DNA of 8,088 bases, taken from the NCBI GenBank assembly GCA_030634125.1, contig DAOWBJ010000062.1, positions 1 to 8,088 on the forward strand, written 5' to 3'. The translations under genes and the position numbers were made by a program. Every line of letters starts with the position of its first letter. Positions within the stretch are counted from its first letter, which is position 1. The notes beneath the pieces are model-generated. The model was given only the letters and a program-made list of their open reading frames with translations. It did not search any database and had not been told where the DNA came from. The stretch comes from Victivallales bacterium (lineage in GTDB: Bacteria > Verrucomicrobiota > Lentisphaeria > Victivallales > Victivallaceae). Positions 1 to 5,941 of the stretch are shown here, in pieces.

Positions 1-920
1 CCGTCAACAATAATTTTACTCATGTGCCCGACTTGATACAAACGTTTATCTTTCTTGGGAGCTCCGTTATAAAGCAATTTTTTGTCAGCAGTAACAGTCA
101 TTGAAGGACATTCTTCGAGAACAGTTTTGCCGTTTTTTTTATCCAGATACCACCAGGAGCTAATAGTGTCTTTCTGCAATTTCACAAAGCCGTCCTGCTT
201 TCCCAGAAACTTATAAGAAGGATCAGCAAACGTAACAGAGTTGGCTCCGACTGCTGAAACGTTGATCGTTTTGAACTCCTGGTAGCCTTCATAAGGAATA
301 AGGCTAAGCCCTTTATGAAATATACTTATGCAGAGAATAGTTGAAAAAATAATCAACATACCGCCTTTGAGAAACTGGACGTATGTAGTAGAAGTCATAC
401 CAGCGGTCGCAACAATTACAGTTACAATCGCGCCTACCATTATAACGCCCCAGTAGTGTTCAAGTCCAAGCAGTGGAGTTACAAGTACGCCGGCACCCAC
501 CATTTGAGGAATCAAGTAGCACAATGAAACAACCAGGGTACTCATCGCCGCCATGAACTGGATACCTTTGGAATTAAATTTTGAGTCAAGTGCGTCAGTG
601 AAAGTGTATTTACCCAGACGTTTCATAGGTTCAGCCACAACAAACAGCGCTACAACCCAGCCTGCAAGATAACCGATTGAGTAGAGGAAACCATCATAAC
701 CGGCAAACGCGATCATACCGCAGATACCGAGGAATGAAGCCGCGGAAAGATAATCTCCGGCAAACGCTATACCATTCACAAACCAGTGAATACTACCGCC
801 GGCAGCAAAATAACCATCAGCCGATTTGGCTTTGCGCGCGAAAAAAAACGAAAGCCCCAAAACGAACCCGACAAAGGCAACAAATAAAATAATCGCAAGT
901 GTTGATGCTTGATAATGCAT
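1..920 (-). CDS. actP: Cation/acetate symporter, sodium:solute symporter family (3' end off the window)
   Basis: Inner-membrane secondary transporter that takes up acetate or a related short monocarboxylate with a cation. The frame is open from ATG at 920 to the left edge, about 306 residues, without a frameshift. Visible are a first hydrophobic helix (LAIILFVAFVGFVLGLSFFF), then the family's typical stretch ADGYFAAGGSIHWFVNG and GDYLSAASFLGICG after helix 1, and several further membrane helices to about residue 205. After that comes a roughly 100-residue polar loop rich in Lys, Asp and Trp, like the large extracytoplasmic insertion known in MctC/ActP-type members. The start is fixed by a strong Shine-Dalgarno site 7 bases upstream. 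It overlaps the stop of the DUF485 gene by one base (TAATG), so the two are translationally coupled, as in yjcH-actP. The family call is firm; acetate as the substrate is inferred from family and neighbour. Confidence 0.9.
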   Translation of the reverse strand, partial: MHYQASTLAIILFVAFVGFVLGLSFFFARKAKSADGYFAAGGSIHWFVNGIAFAGDYLSAASFLGICGMIAFAGYDGFLYSIGYLAGWVVALFVVAEPMKRLGKYTFTDALDSKFNSKGIQFMAAMSTLVVSLCYLIPQMVGAGVLVTPLLGLEHYWGVIMVGAIVTVIVATAGMTSTTYVQFLKGGMLIIFSTILCISIFHKGLSLIPYEGYQEFKTINVSAVGANSVTFADPSYKFLGKQDGFVKLQKDTISSWWYLDKKNGKTVLEECPSMTVTADKKLLYNGAPKKDKRLYQVGHMSKIIVD

Positions 921-1222
921 TATTTATCCCCTCCTGCTTCCGGCTTATTCAATTCATCTTCTTTGCGGGTGCAAAGCCTATTGTAAATAAGACCCATGAC
1001 GATTGCCAGGACAATCAAACCCATTCCATAAGTAACCGCGAGGTTCTGTCCCAGAATGACCCGTAAGCCCATTAATTTAGGATTTACGGTGTTGATAATG
1101 ATGAATCCCGAGTATATCGTCCAATAAACAAAGAAGAGTTTTACCCCGAGTTTTGCTTTCCATTCGGAAGCATTATCTTTCCCGAGTTTTACTGCTGGTC
1201 CATGATCCATTTTATCACCCAT
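920..1222 (-). CDS. DUF485 family small inner-membrane protein (YjcH-like)
   Basis: A 100-residue protein with two hydrophobic segments (around residues 27-47, LFFVYWTIYSGFIIINT, and 60-80, LAVTYGMGLIVLAIVMGLIY) joined by the short loop NPKLMG. This is the usual layout and length of DUF485 proteins, which are encoded directly upstream of acetate/cation symporters and are thought to accompany them; their exact function is not known. It is first in the operon and its stop overlaps the symporter start. The ATG at 1222 has no clear Shine-Dalgarno site. An internal ATG at 1210 (residue 5) follows GGTGA and could be the true start, giving 96 residues. Confidence 0.87.
   Translation of the reverse strand: MGDKMDHGPAVKLGKDNASEWKAKLGVKLFFVYWTIYSGFIIINTVNPKLMGLRVILGQNLAVTYGMGLIVLAIVMGLIYNRLCTRKEDELNKPEAGGDK
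928..935 (-). promoter_or_regulatory. Shine-Dalgarno site of the symporter gene
   Basis: AGGAGGGG on the minus strand, 7 bases before ATG at 920 and inside the last codons of the DUF485 gene. It decides the symporter start and supports coupled translation of the two genes. Confidence 0.8.
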
Positions 1223-1256
1223 TTTTTTAATATTTTTTTGCGAAAAATGACACGGT

Positions 1257-1284
1257 ATAATATACTATTATGTTAGAATAACAA
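1257..1284 (-). promoter_or_regulatory. Candidate sigma-70-type promoter of the DUF485-symporter operon
   Basis: On the minus strand TTGTTA (1284-1279) and TATTAT (1262-1257) are separated by 16 bases, about 35 bases before the DUF485 start. The region is very AT-rich, so chance matches are likely. This is the best pair I could find, not a proven promoter. Confidence 0.4.
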
Positions 1285-1398
1285 ATTAAAAAGAAAAAAA
1301 ACGACTCTTTTTGTAAAAATTCTTTGAATTAAAATTTTCTCCCGCAGAAAAATCACTAAAGCACGCTGGCAAATTCAATCAAAAAAGTGTAACGGAAT

Positions 1399-1415
1399 GC
1401 GGGTTGCGGGTTGCG
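1399..1415. repeat. Short tandem repeat, GCGGGTT unit
   Basis: Two full copies of GCGGGTT plus GCG. It lies in the 1223-1720 intergenic stretch, which I read as non-coding. It may simply be local slippage. Confidence 0.5.
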
Positions 1416-1467
1416 AAAAAGTGGAAACCGGTCAGTCTTTTTTCTGGATTCTTTTTTATGCTTTTCA

Positions 1468-1482
1468 GCCCTCGCAGAGGGC
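1468..1482. repeat. Small hairpin GCCCTC / GAGGGC
   Basis: A perfect 6-bp stem with a 3-base loop (GCA), followed by GACA. The GC-rich hairpin downstream of purB (6641-6661) is likewise followed so that the sequence reads GGGCGACA, so both may be decayed members of one intergenic repeat family. No T-run follows, so it is not a canonical terminator. Confidence 0.45.
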
Positions 1483-1507
1483 GACATTTGGTTAGCCTCG
1501 GGTATAA

Positions 1508-1537
1508 GCAGTTGCGAGTGCAGCCTTGCACCGCGAC
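1508..1537 (+). repeat. REP-like palindrome, left member of pair 1
   Basis: GCAG (aligned to the GTAG head of the other copies) followed by an imperfect hairpin: GTTGCG pairs with CGCGAC with one G-T wobble, and GTGCA pairs with TGCAC around a GCCT loop. It faces the element at 1584-1612; the two make a unit that recurs at 6199-6302. Confidence 0.7.
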
Positions 1538-1583
1538 CTTTGCGCTCGACAAAGTCAATAACTTTAGTTAATCAGGAGTCTCT

Positions 1584-1612
1584 GTCACGGAGCAAGCTGC
1601 TCCTGTGACTAC
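1584..1612 (-). repeat. REP-like palindrome, right member of pair 1
   Basis: Read on the minus strand it starts with GTAG. The hairpin is GTCAC paired with GTGAC, a one-base bulge, then GGAGCA paired with TGCTCC around GCT. A GTAG head plus an imperfect palindrome is the signature of REP elements mobilised by RAYT transposases; no RAYT gene is present in this window. Confidence 0.75.
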
Positions 1613-1720
1613 TTTTTGCAAACATACTTTATTTTCTATGGGATGACTGTTGAATATCTTTATCTTTTTTAGATTCACTGCTTGAAATAGTCCCTGACAA
1701 ATGTTATTGTTTAAATAATT

Positions 1721-1748
1721 AGTTCAGAAAACTCCTCTTTTCTGAACT
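1721..1748 (+). repeat. Left copy of the 27-bp inverted repeat, recombination-site-like
   Basis: Arms AGTTCAGAAAA and TTTTCTGAACT are perfect 11-bp inverted repeats around the 6-base spacer CTCCTC. The 11-6-11 geometry is that of dif-type core sites used by tyrosine recombinases. Positions 1722-1748 are the exact reverse complement of 1944-1970, inside the recombinase gene. A stem of this length could also act in RNA, but no T-run follows. Confidence 0.8.
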
Positions 1749-1943
1749 TACTACGACATCTTTTTTCTTGCATACTTTATTGTATATCATTATTCGAATT
1801 ACCTCTTATTTTGTGCTTGGTTGACAATTTTTTCATAGATATTATGAAATCATTTTGTCAAAATTTAAAGCACATTACTTTTTTATATCCAGAGCATTTT
1901 TATACCCAGACCCCCTCTATTTATTCTATGTCCACCTCAAAAC
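1749..1943. other. Candidate invertible segment carrying the recombinase promoter and start
   Basis: About 195 bp bounded by perfect 27-bp inverted repeats, directly at and across the 5' end of a tyrosine recombinase gene. It contains the only TTGACA hexamers I noticed near the gene and the proposed ATG at 1928. I worked out the flipped sequence by hand: an ATG (from the minus strand at 1773-1771) then joins in frame and would give a recombinase starting MQEKRCRSKFRK instead of MSTSKQFRK. That inversion occurs is an inference from repeat structure, not something a single sequence can show. Confidence 0.45.
1821..1861. promoter_or_regulatory. Near-symmetric bidirectional promoter candidate in the centre of the segment
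   Basis: TTGACAA (1821-1827) and TTGTCAA (1855-1861) form the outer arms, TTTCAT (1831-1836) and ATGAAA (1844-1849) the inner arms of an interrupted palindrome. On the plus strand TTGACA is followed after 16 bases by TATGAA (1843-1848). On the minus strand TTGACA is followed after 18 bases by the same TATGAA (1837-1832). So promoter-like hexamers point both ways. The plus promoter would start RNA near 1855, which argues for the recombinase start at 1928 rather than at upstream codons. Confidence 0.45.
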
Positions 1944-2617
1944 AGTTCAGAAAAGAGGAGTTTTCTGAACCAGTTAATAACAAACAAAGAAAATGGAAAC
2001 CTGCTGAAGACAAGGTTTTATGGAAAAGTGAAAGTGATAGACTTACAGCTATTGGATTGATTTTAAAGAAAAATGGACTTCGAAAGAAAAAAATCCATTT
2101 AGTACGAAACTGGTTTATGATTGAACTTGGATTTTTTACAGGATTGAGGGTTATGGAGATGGCAAATTTAAAAGTTGAGGATTTGGTAATTTACGGCGAA
2201 CACTCGTCGGTCATTGTTCGCAAGGGCAAGGGAGGGAATCGCAGAGATGTCTGGATTAACTCTAAATTCAAGAAAATATGCTTGGGTTATTTAGAGATGA
2301 GAGAAAAACTAGGTATCTTAAACACTCCTGAGAGTTATTTAATGATAACTAATAAAGGTCTTCCGCTTACAACCCGCGCATTAGAAAAAGCTTTCAAAAA
2401 ATGTGCTGAATTAGCTGAATTAAGTAAACATTATTCTATTCATTGTCTGCGACATACCTATGCTACATTTTCTTTGATGGCTGACATCGACATACGCTTT
2501 CTACAAGAACAGATGGGACATGCTTCAATTAAAACAACTGAAATGTATTTATCCCTTATCTATGGCAAAAATCGTAGAGCCTTGGAAAATATATATCAAA
2601 AGAAAGAGGAGGAATAG
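1928..2617 (+). CDS. Tyrosine recombinase, FimB/FimE-like single catalytic domain
   Basis: Site-specific DNA recombinase of about 229 residues from ATG 1928. The frame is open further, with a TTG at 1811 and an ATG at 1844; numbering from 1811, the catalytic set is complete: Arg113 in TGLRVMEMANLKVEDL, Lys138 or Lys140 in RKGKGG, His211-x-x-Arg214 in HCLRHTYATF, His237 in QMGHASIKTT and the nucleophile Tyr246. Only about 55 residues precede the catalytic domain from ATG 1928, so there is no full SAM-like core-binding domain, as in FimB/FimE-type invertases and unlike phage integrases. No start has a good Shine-Dalgarno site; 1928 is chosen because it lies after the promoter candidate and because the upstream 39 residues look unlike a recombinase. 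One 27-bp repeat copy lies within the first codons, encoding QFRKEEFSE. It is AT-rich: line 2041-2100 has 16 G+C in 60. It could instead be an island integrase. Confidence 0.85.
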   Translation: MSTSKQFRKEEFSEPVNNKQRKWKPAEDKVLWKSESDRLTAIGLILKKNGLRKKKIHLVRNWFMIELGFFTGLRVMEMANLKVEDLVIYGEHSSVIVRKGKGGNRRDVWINSKFKKICLGYLEMREKLGILNTPESYLMITNKGLPLTTRALEKAFKKCAELAELSKHYSIHCLRHTYATFSLMADIDIRFLQEQMGHASIKTTEMYLSLIYGKNRRALENIYQKKEEE

Positions 2618-2652
2618 CAGATGATAAGCCACTATGATTAAATTTTATTAAA

Positions 2653-2669
2653 ATAGAGTTAATCTCTAT
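2653..2669. repeat. Small inverted repeat between the recombinase and the operon
   Basis: ATAGAG and CTCTAT are a perfect 6-bp inverted repeat around TTAAT, in the 164-base gap before the TPR lipoprotein gene. No T-run follows, so it may be an operator or chance rather than a terminator. I see no convincing separate promoter in this gap; read-through from the recombinase is possible. Confidence 0.3.
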
Positions 2670-2781
2670 AGTCGAAGATATATTTGGGAAGAATCAAGAC
2701 TACATAAATTTATACAGCGTTAATCAGGAAAAGTATTAAACAATCACTAGAAAAAATCTATAAATAACAAAAGGAATAAAG

Positions 2782-4947
2782 ATGAGGAATTATATAACTT
2801 TAATAGTAGGCGTTTTTTTGCTCTTTATCGTAAGCGGTTGTGCTTCGTATAAAGCATACCAAGCAGGAGTTAAAGACTTCGAATCAGGAGAATTTGACCG
2901 TTCGATTCAAAATTTCCAGAAATCTGTAGAACTTTCACCGAAAGATGAAGAGTATCAAACAGCATTGGTAAAAGCCAAATTCAGAGCTTCTGAATATCAT
3001 TACTGTTATGGGCAGGAGTTATTTCGGGAAACTTATTTAGCAAAAGCCAAGAAAAGGGCTGAAAAAGCACTTTCATATACTCCAGACAATAAAAAAATCG
3101 CACAATTTTTGGGGAAAATTATTGAACGATTAAATTATGCTGAGCAATGCAAAAGCAAGGCCATGAAGTTTGCGCTAGAAAATGAATGGGATGCGGCAGT
3201 AAAAAATATGCGCTTAGCTCTTGTAGCATATAAAACTTGTCCCGGTGGAGAAATAGAGCTGGAAAGAATATTGAACGATGCAAGCCAGTTTTATGTTGAT
3301 GAGGCTTCGAAAACATTATCGAAAGACAAATGGGACAAGGCTGAGAAACTGGCTAAAAAAGCAAAAGTATTCGGAAAAATGAACCTTGCCGCCAATGACA
3401 TCTTGACTGAAACAGCCAATCGGCGCAAAGCAAAAAAAATTACAGATAATGGTCAAGGGTTGCTACAAAAGAAAAAGTTCAGAAAAGCACTAACCTGTTT
3501 TCTGCAAGCCAAATATTTATATCAAAACCAACCAGGACTTGATAAAAAAATCCTGTTTGTCAAAGAAGCAATCTGCAAAGTTGAAATTGCCAAGGGAAAT
3601 AAGTTTTTTTCAAAGTTAAATTATATTGATGCTTTGGAATGTTATTATGCCAGTAAAGAAGTCTTGAATAATTACGGAAATATCAATAGTCACATTCAAA
3701 ATACAAGGCAAAAACTTGCTGAAATGAATTTGACAAAGGGAAAAGCCTTACTCAACAAAGGTTGTTTTGGAAATGCTTTTTTCTATTTCACCTGTGCCCG
3801 TGAACATCTGCCAAACGAACAAAGTATTAAGCAGTTGTTGATACAAACAAAGAATAAAATCAAGGACAAAATAAAATACCGGTTTGCCTTTGTTTTTTTT
3901 ACAGCCCAAAAAGGTTTTAATGGCTTGAATGACAAACTCATTCAATCAACCATAAAGAAAGCCCAGAAACTGTGTTCCAAGAATGTGGAAATAATTAGTT
4001 CACCGAAACTCGGAAAGATTATTCCTGAAAAGAATTTTAATTTCAAACAATGGCTTGAAAGTAATGACCATTTGGATGTGTTAAATGACATTGATGGACT
4101 AATTATATCCTCGTTAGATAATTATGCCCTCACTTCAGACAAAACAGAAACCAGTGGTACAGCCAATTATATCGAGGGCACAAGGTTGGTGTATAATCCT
4201 GATTATGAAAAAGCAAAGCAAAATGTACTGTATGCTTTAAAAATGGTAAAAGAAGCACGAAGAGAGCTTAGTTTTTCTCAGAGCATGGCTACTATGTCTG
4301 CGTTTACTCCCCCAAGTGGCGGATTAATGGGAGCAATGAATGCACTCAGCAGAACGAGCAATACAATAAGTGCTGGAGTAAGCAGGCAGAAAGTAGCCAG
4401 AGCAGAAACAGAGTTGATGACAGCTCAAACAATATTATCGAATACACCTTATCAAGTAGAAGTTCCAAATCGATTTACAGTAACCTACCCCATTTATATG
4501 GTACAGGCGACAAGTCGATTGTTATGTTCTTTCAAGGCATTTGATGTGGCAAGTCGTAATGAACTTGGTTCTAGAATGATTTCAGGTCTTCATACGGCAA
4601 GCGACAGATATATTGAAGGAAATCCTCGTAGAAATATTCCAAACGATCCTCTTGTGCTTCCCAATCAAGACGAATTTGCCGTTGCGACGTTGTTTAATGC
4701 TTCGGACAAGATAAATACTTATTTGAAAACTGTAATGAGTCAGCATGGGAAACGGTTTATACATAAAATTGAAAAAGCTAGAAAGAAAAGGGATATGGAA
4801 AAAATAATTGAAAATTGTGTTTACTATATATTGTCATATCCTGACAAGGCTGCATTCACGCCAAAAGCCGTAACCACCTTGAACAGGCTTCTGGGAAAAG
4901 AAAGCAGACTTATCAATCTTGAACAAGGACTTCATTGCTGGAAATAA
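2782..4947 (+). CDS. TPR-repeat outer-membrane or periplasmic lipoprotein, 721 residues
   Basis: Exported lipoprotein of unknown function. The N-terminus has Arg2, a hydrophobic stretch and the lipobox VSGC with Cys20 as the lipidated residue. Residues about 24-365 are helical with TPR-like units: 24-57 (YQAGVKDFESGEFDRSIQNF), about 125-155 (ENEWDAAVKNMRLAL), 217-250 (KKKFRKALTCFLQAKYLY), 270-300 (LNYIDALECYYASKEVL) and 318-350 (KGCFGNAFFYFTCAREHLP). A second domain starts near 367 with the strand RFAFVFFTA, includes LDVLNDIDGLIISSL (about 433-447), a Gly/Ser/Met-rich stretch near 497-545 and VPNRFTVTYPIYMVQATSRL near 559-578. It faintly recalls periplasmic lipoprotein folds but I cannot name it. 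The start is supported by AAGGA 6 bases upstream. It is first in a run with two further exported proteins (20- and 34-base gaps), which suggests a joint envelope function, perhaps as a partner or immunity-type protein for the PLA2-like product; that is inference. Confidence 0.88.
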   Translation: MRNYITLIVGVFLLFIVSGCASYKAYQAGVKDFESGEFDRSIQNFQKSVELSPKDEEYQTALVKAKFRASEYHYCYGQELFRETYLAKAKKRAEKALSYTPDNKKIAQFLGKIIERLNYAEQCKSKAMKFALENEWDAAVKNMRLALVAYKTCPGGEIELERILNDASQFYVDEASKTLSKDKWDKAEKLAKKAKVFGKMNLAANDILTETANRRKAKKITDNGQGLLQKKKFRKALTCFLQAKYLYQNQPGLDKKILFVKEAICKVEIAKGNKFFSKLNYIDALECYYASKEVLNNYGNINSHIQNTRQKLAEMNLTKGKALLNKGCFGNAFFYFTCAREHLPNEQSIKQLLIQTKNKIKDKIKYRFAFVFFTAQKGFNGLNDKLIQSTIKKAQKLCSKNVEIISSPKLGKIIPEKNFNFKQWLESNDHLDVLNDIDGLIISSLDNYALTSDKTETSGTANYIEGTRLVYNPDYEKAKQNVLYALKMVKEARRELSFSQSMATMSAFTPPSGGLMGAMNALSRTSNTISAGVSRQKVARAETELMTAQTILSNTPYQVEVPNRFTVTYPIYMVQATSRLLCSFKAFDVASRNELGSRMISGLHTASDRYIEGNPRRNIPNDPLVLPNQDEFAVATLFNASDKINTYLKTVMSQHGKRFIHKIEKARKKRDMEKIIENCVYYILSYPDKAAFTPKAVTTLNRLLGKESRLINLEQGLHCWK

Positions 4948-4967
4948 AAAAAAGGAGGAAGTGATTT

Positions 4968-5135
4968 ATGAGGTTTTACAAGCTAATAATACTATTGTTG
5001 AGTTTGTTTTTTTTGCTCTCCATTTCAGGTTGTATGACATATGATTTGCCATACGAAGTAGGATATGCAATTGGGACAGCGCTCAAAGGATCGTCTACAA
5101 ATGATAATTCCAATTCTGAAAACTTACAACCGTGA
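4968..5135 (+). CDS. Small lipoprotein, 55 residues
   Basis: Starts MRFYKLIILLLSLFFLLSIS followed by GC: a short basic start, a hydrophobic core and a lipobox ISGC with Cys22 as the lipid attachment site. The mature part is only 34 residues: MTYDLPYEVGYAIGTALKG, then a Ser/Asn-rich tail. The Shine-Dalgarno site AGGAGG (4953-4958) with 9 bases of spacing is the best in this operon, so the gene is probably real despite its size. It begins 20 bases after the TPR lipoprotein stop and ends 34 bases before the PLA2-like gene. I do not recognise the family. By position it could anchor, chaperone or neutralise the downstream product; it could also be a lysis- or entericidin-type small lipoprotein. 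Confidence 0.8.
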   Translation: MRFYKLIILLLSLFFLLSISGCMTYDLPYEVGYAIGTALKGSSTNDNSNSENLQP

Positions 5136-5169
5136 ATAGTCTATAATCTTTTAAACAAGGAAAAATACA

Positions 5170-5841
5170 ATGCGCTATTTTTTATGTTTTGTAATGTTGT
5201 TAGGGCTAAGTAGCTCTTTCGCCGGCGTAGTAAAAAAAGAATCTAAAAAGAAAATATATGTGCCAATATTGATTCCTGGAACAACGCACTGCGGTCTTGG
5301 AAACATTAATGGAAAATCTAAATTACGTCAATTAAATGCTGTCTGTAAGGAACATGATAAATCCAAAGGCTATTTACAGGGGAGGGCGACAAAATATATT
5401 CCTGGTATGGGAAATAAAGATGTACAAAAGGCAGATAAAAAACTGATTTATGGCATGGCTGGGGTTATTACCAGTAAAAATGCAAGTGTAAAAGAAAGAT
5501 TATATGCTGGTGCTGCGGGAAGTTATTTTGCCGCTAAAAATCGAGTTGATCAAACCGTACAAAAAACAAGAAGAACATACCAATCAGTGAAGAATAAAAC
5601 TAAAAGCAGATATGCAAAAACCAAAGTTGCCGTAAAAGCTCGGTTTAGTCGCGCAAGAAAAGTATATCGGACAGTAAAAAATAGAACTAAAAGCAATAGA
5701 TATAAAAGAGCCAAAGCTGCCGCCAAAAACCGACTTAATCAAACGAGAAAAAGAACATACCAGTCTGCGAAAAATAGAACTAGAAACAGATATACAAGAA
5801 CCAAAGCGGCTCTAAAGAGAAGATTTCGAAGAAGGCGTTAG
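5170..5841 (+). CDS. Secreted phospholipase A2-like protein with a basic repeat tail
   Basis: Predicted exported PLA2-fold protein (223 residues), possibly cutting the sn-2 ester of phospholipids. Residues 1-18 are a signal peptide (MRYFLCFVMLLGLSSSFA, SPase I site after Ala18). The core has a calcium-loop motif CGLGN (41-45), CKEHD (59-63) with candidate catalytic His62 and Asp63, ADKKL (88-92) with Asp89 as possible partner Asp, and GSYFAAKNRV (117-126). This order matches the minimal PLA2 of parvovirus VP1 (GPGN, HD, ADQ, GHYFFRAKK). Cys41 and Cys59 sit exactly where secreted PLA2s form the Cys29-Cys45 disulfide. The usual Tyr four residues after the His is Lys66. Residues 135-223 are three basic repeats of 29-31 residues (YQSVKNKTKSRYAKTK, YRTVKNRTKSNRYKRAK, YQSAKNRTRNRYTRTK) ending in a run of arginines. 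AAGGA lies 8 bases before the ATG. Fold assignment is by motif only; activity is unproven. Confidence 0.72.
   Translation: MRYFLCFVMLLGLSSSFAGVVKKESKKKIYVPILIPGTTHCGLGNINGKSKLRQLNAVCKEHDKSKGYLQGRATKYIPGMGNKDVQKADKKLIYGMAGVITSKNASVKERLYAGAAGSYFAAKNRVDQTVQKTRRTYQSVKNKTKSRYAKTKVAVKARFSRARKVYRTVKNRTKSNRYKRAKAAAKNRLNQTRKRTYQSAKNRTRNRYTRTKAALKRRFRRRR
5571..5806 (+). repeat. Three tandem coding repeats in the basic tail of the PLA2-like gene
   Basis: Units begin near 5571, 5658 and 5751. The first and third share AAGAACATACCA exactly 180 bases apart and stay alike for about 55 bases; the middle unit is more diverged. This suggests internal duplication of a Lys/Arg-rich coding unit. Confidence 0.7.
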
Positions 5842-5879
5842 GAAAACGCTGTATTTATGCTTCAAATTAATTTTACTCT

Positions 5880-5941
5880 GCTTGAATCTCCTGTTATTTT
5901 TCTCCTCTATTACTCCTTTTCAATTCGAGGGAGATTCAAGC
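5880..5941. repeat. 12-bp inverted repeat after the lipoprotein-PLA2 operon
   Basis: GCTTGAATCTCC (5880-5891) and GGAGATTCAAGC (5930-5941) are perfect complements separated by 38 bases. The right arm is followed by CTTTAATTTTTTC, so a transcript reading plus could form a long-loop terminator 39 bases after the operon's stop. The long loop is atypical, and a protein-binding or recombination site is an alternative. Confidence 0.5.

Noticed and set aside
677..892. Plus-strand frame opposite the symporter
   Set aside because: Antisense shadow; the minus strand is a clear transporter.
1411..1608. 65-codon plus-strand open frame in the left intergenic region
   Set aside because: It runs through the GCCCTC hairpin and both members of REP pair 1, has no Shine-Dalgarno site and no recognisable protein character.
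1508..1612. REP-like hairpins as integron attC sites for the recombinase
   Set aside because: They lack paired GTTRRRY/RYYYAAC boxes and follow no cassette gene, and the recombinase lacks the extra helix region expected of an integron integrase.
1721..1748. Reading the 11-6-11 palindrome as a transcription terminator
   Set aside because: No T-run follows on either strand, and an exact inverted copy lies inside a coding region, which fits a recombination site better.
1811..1927. Upstream extension of the recombinase to a TTG start
   Set aside because: It needs a TTG codon without a Shine-Dalgarno site, begins upstream of the TTGACA promoter candidate, and its 39 residues do not resemble a recombinase N-terminus.
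3119..4764. Minus-strand frames of 60-65 codons inside the TPR lipoprotein gene
   Set aside because: Antisense shadows without ribosome sites or protein features.
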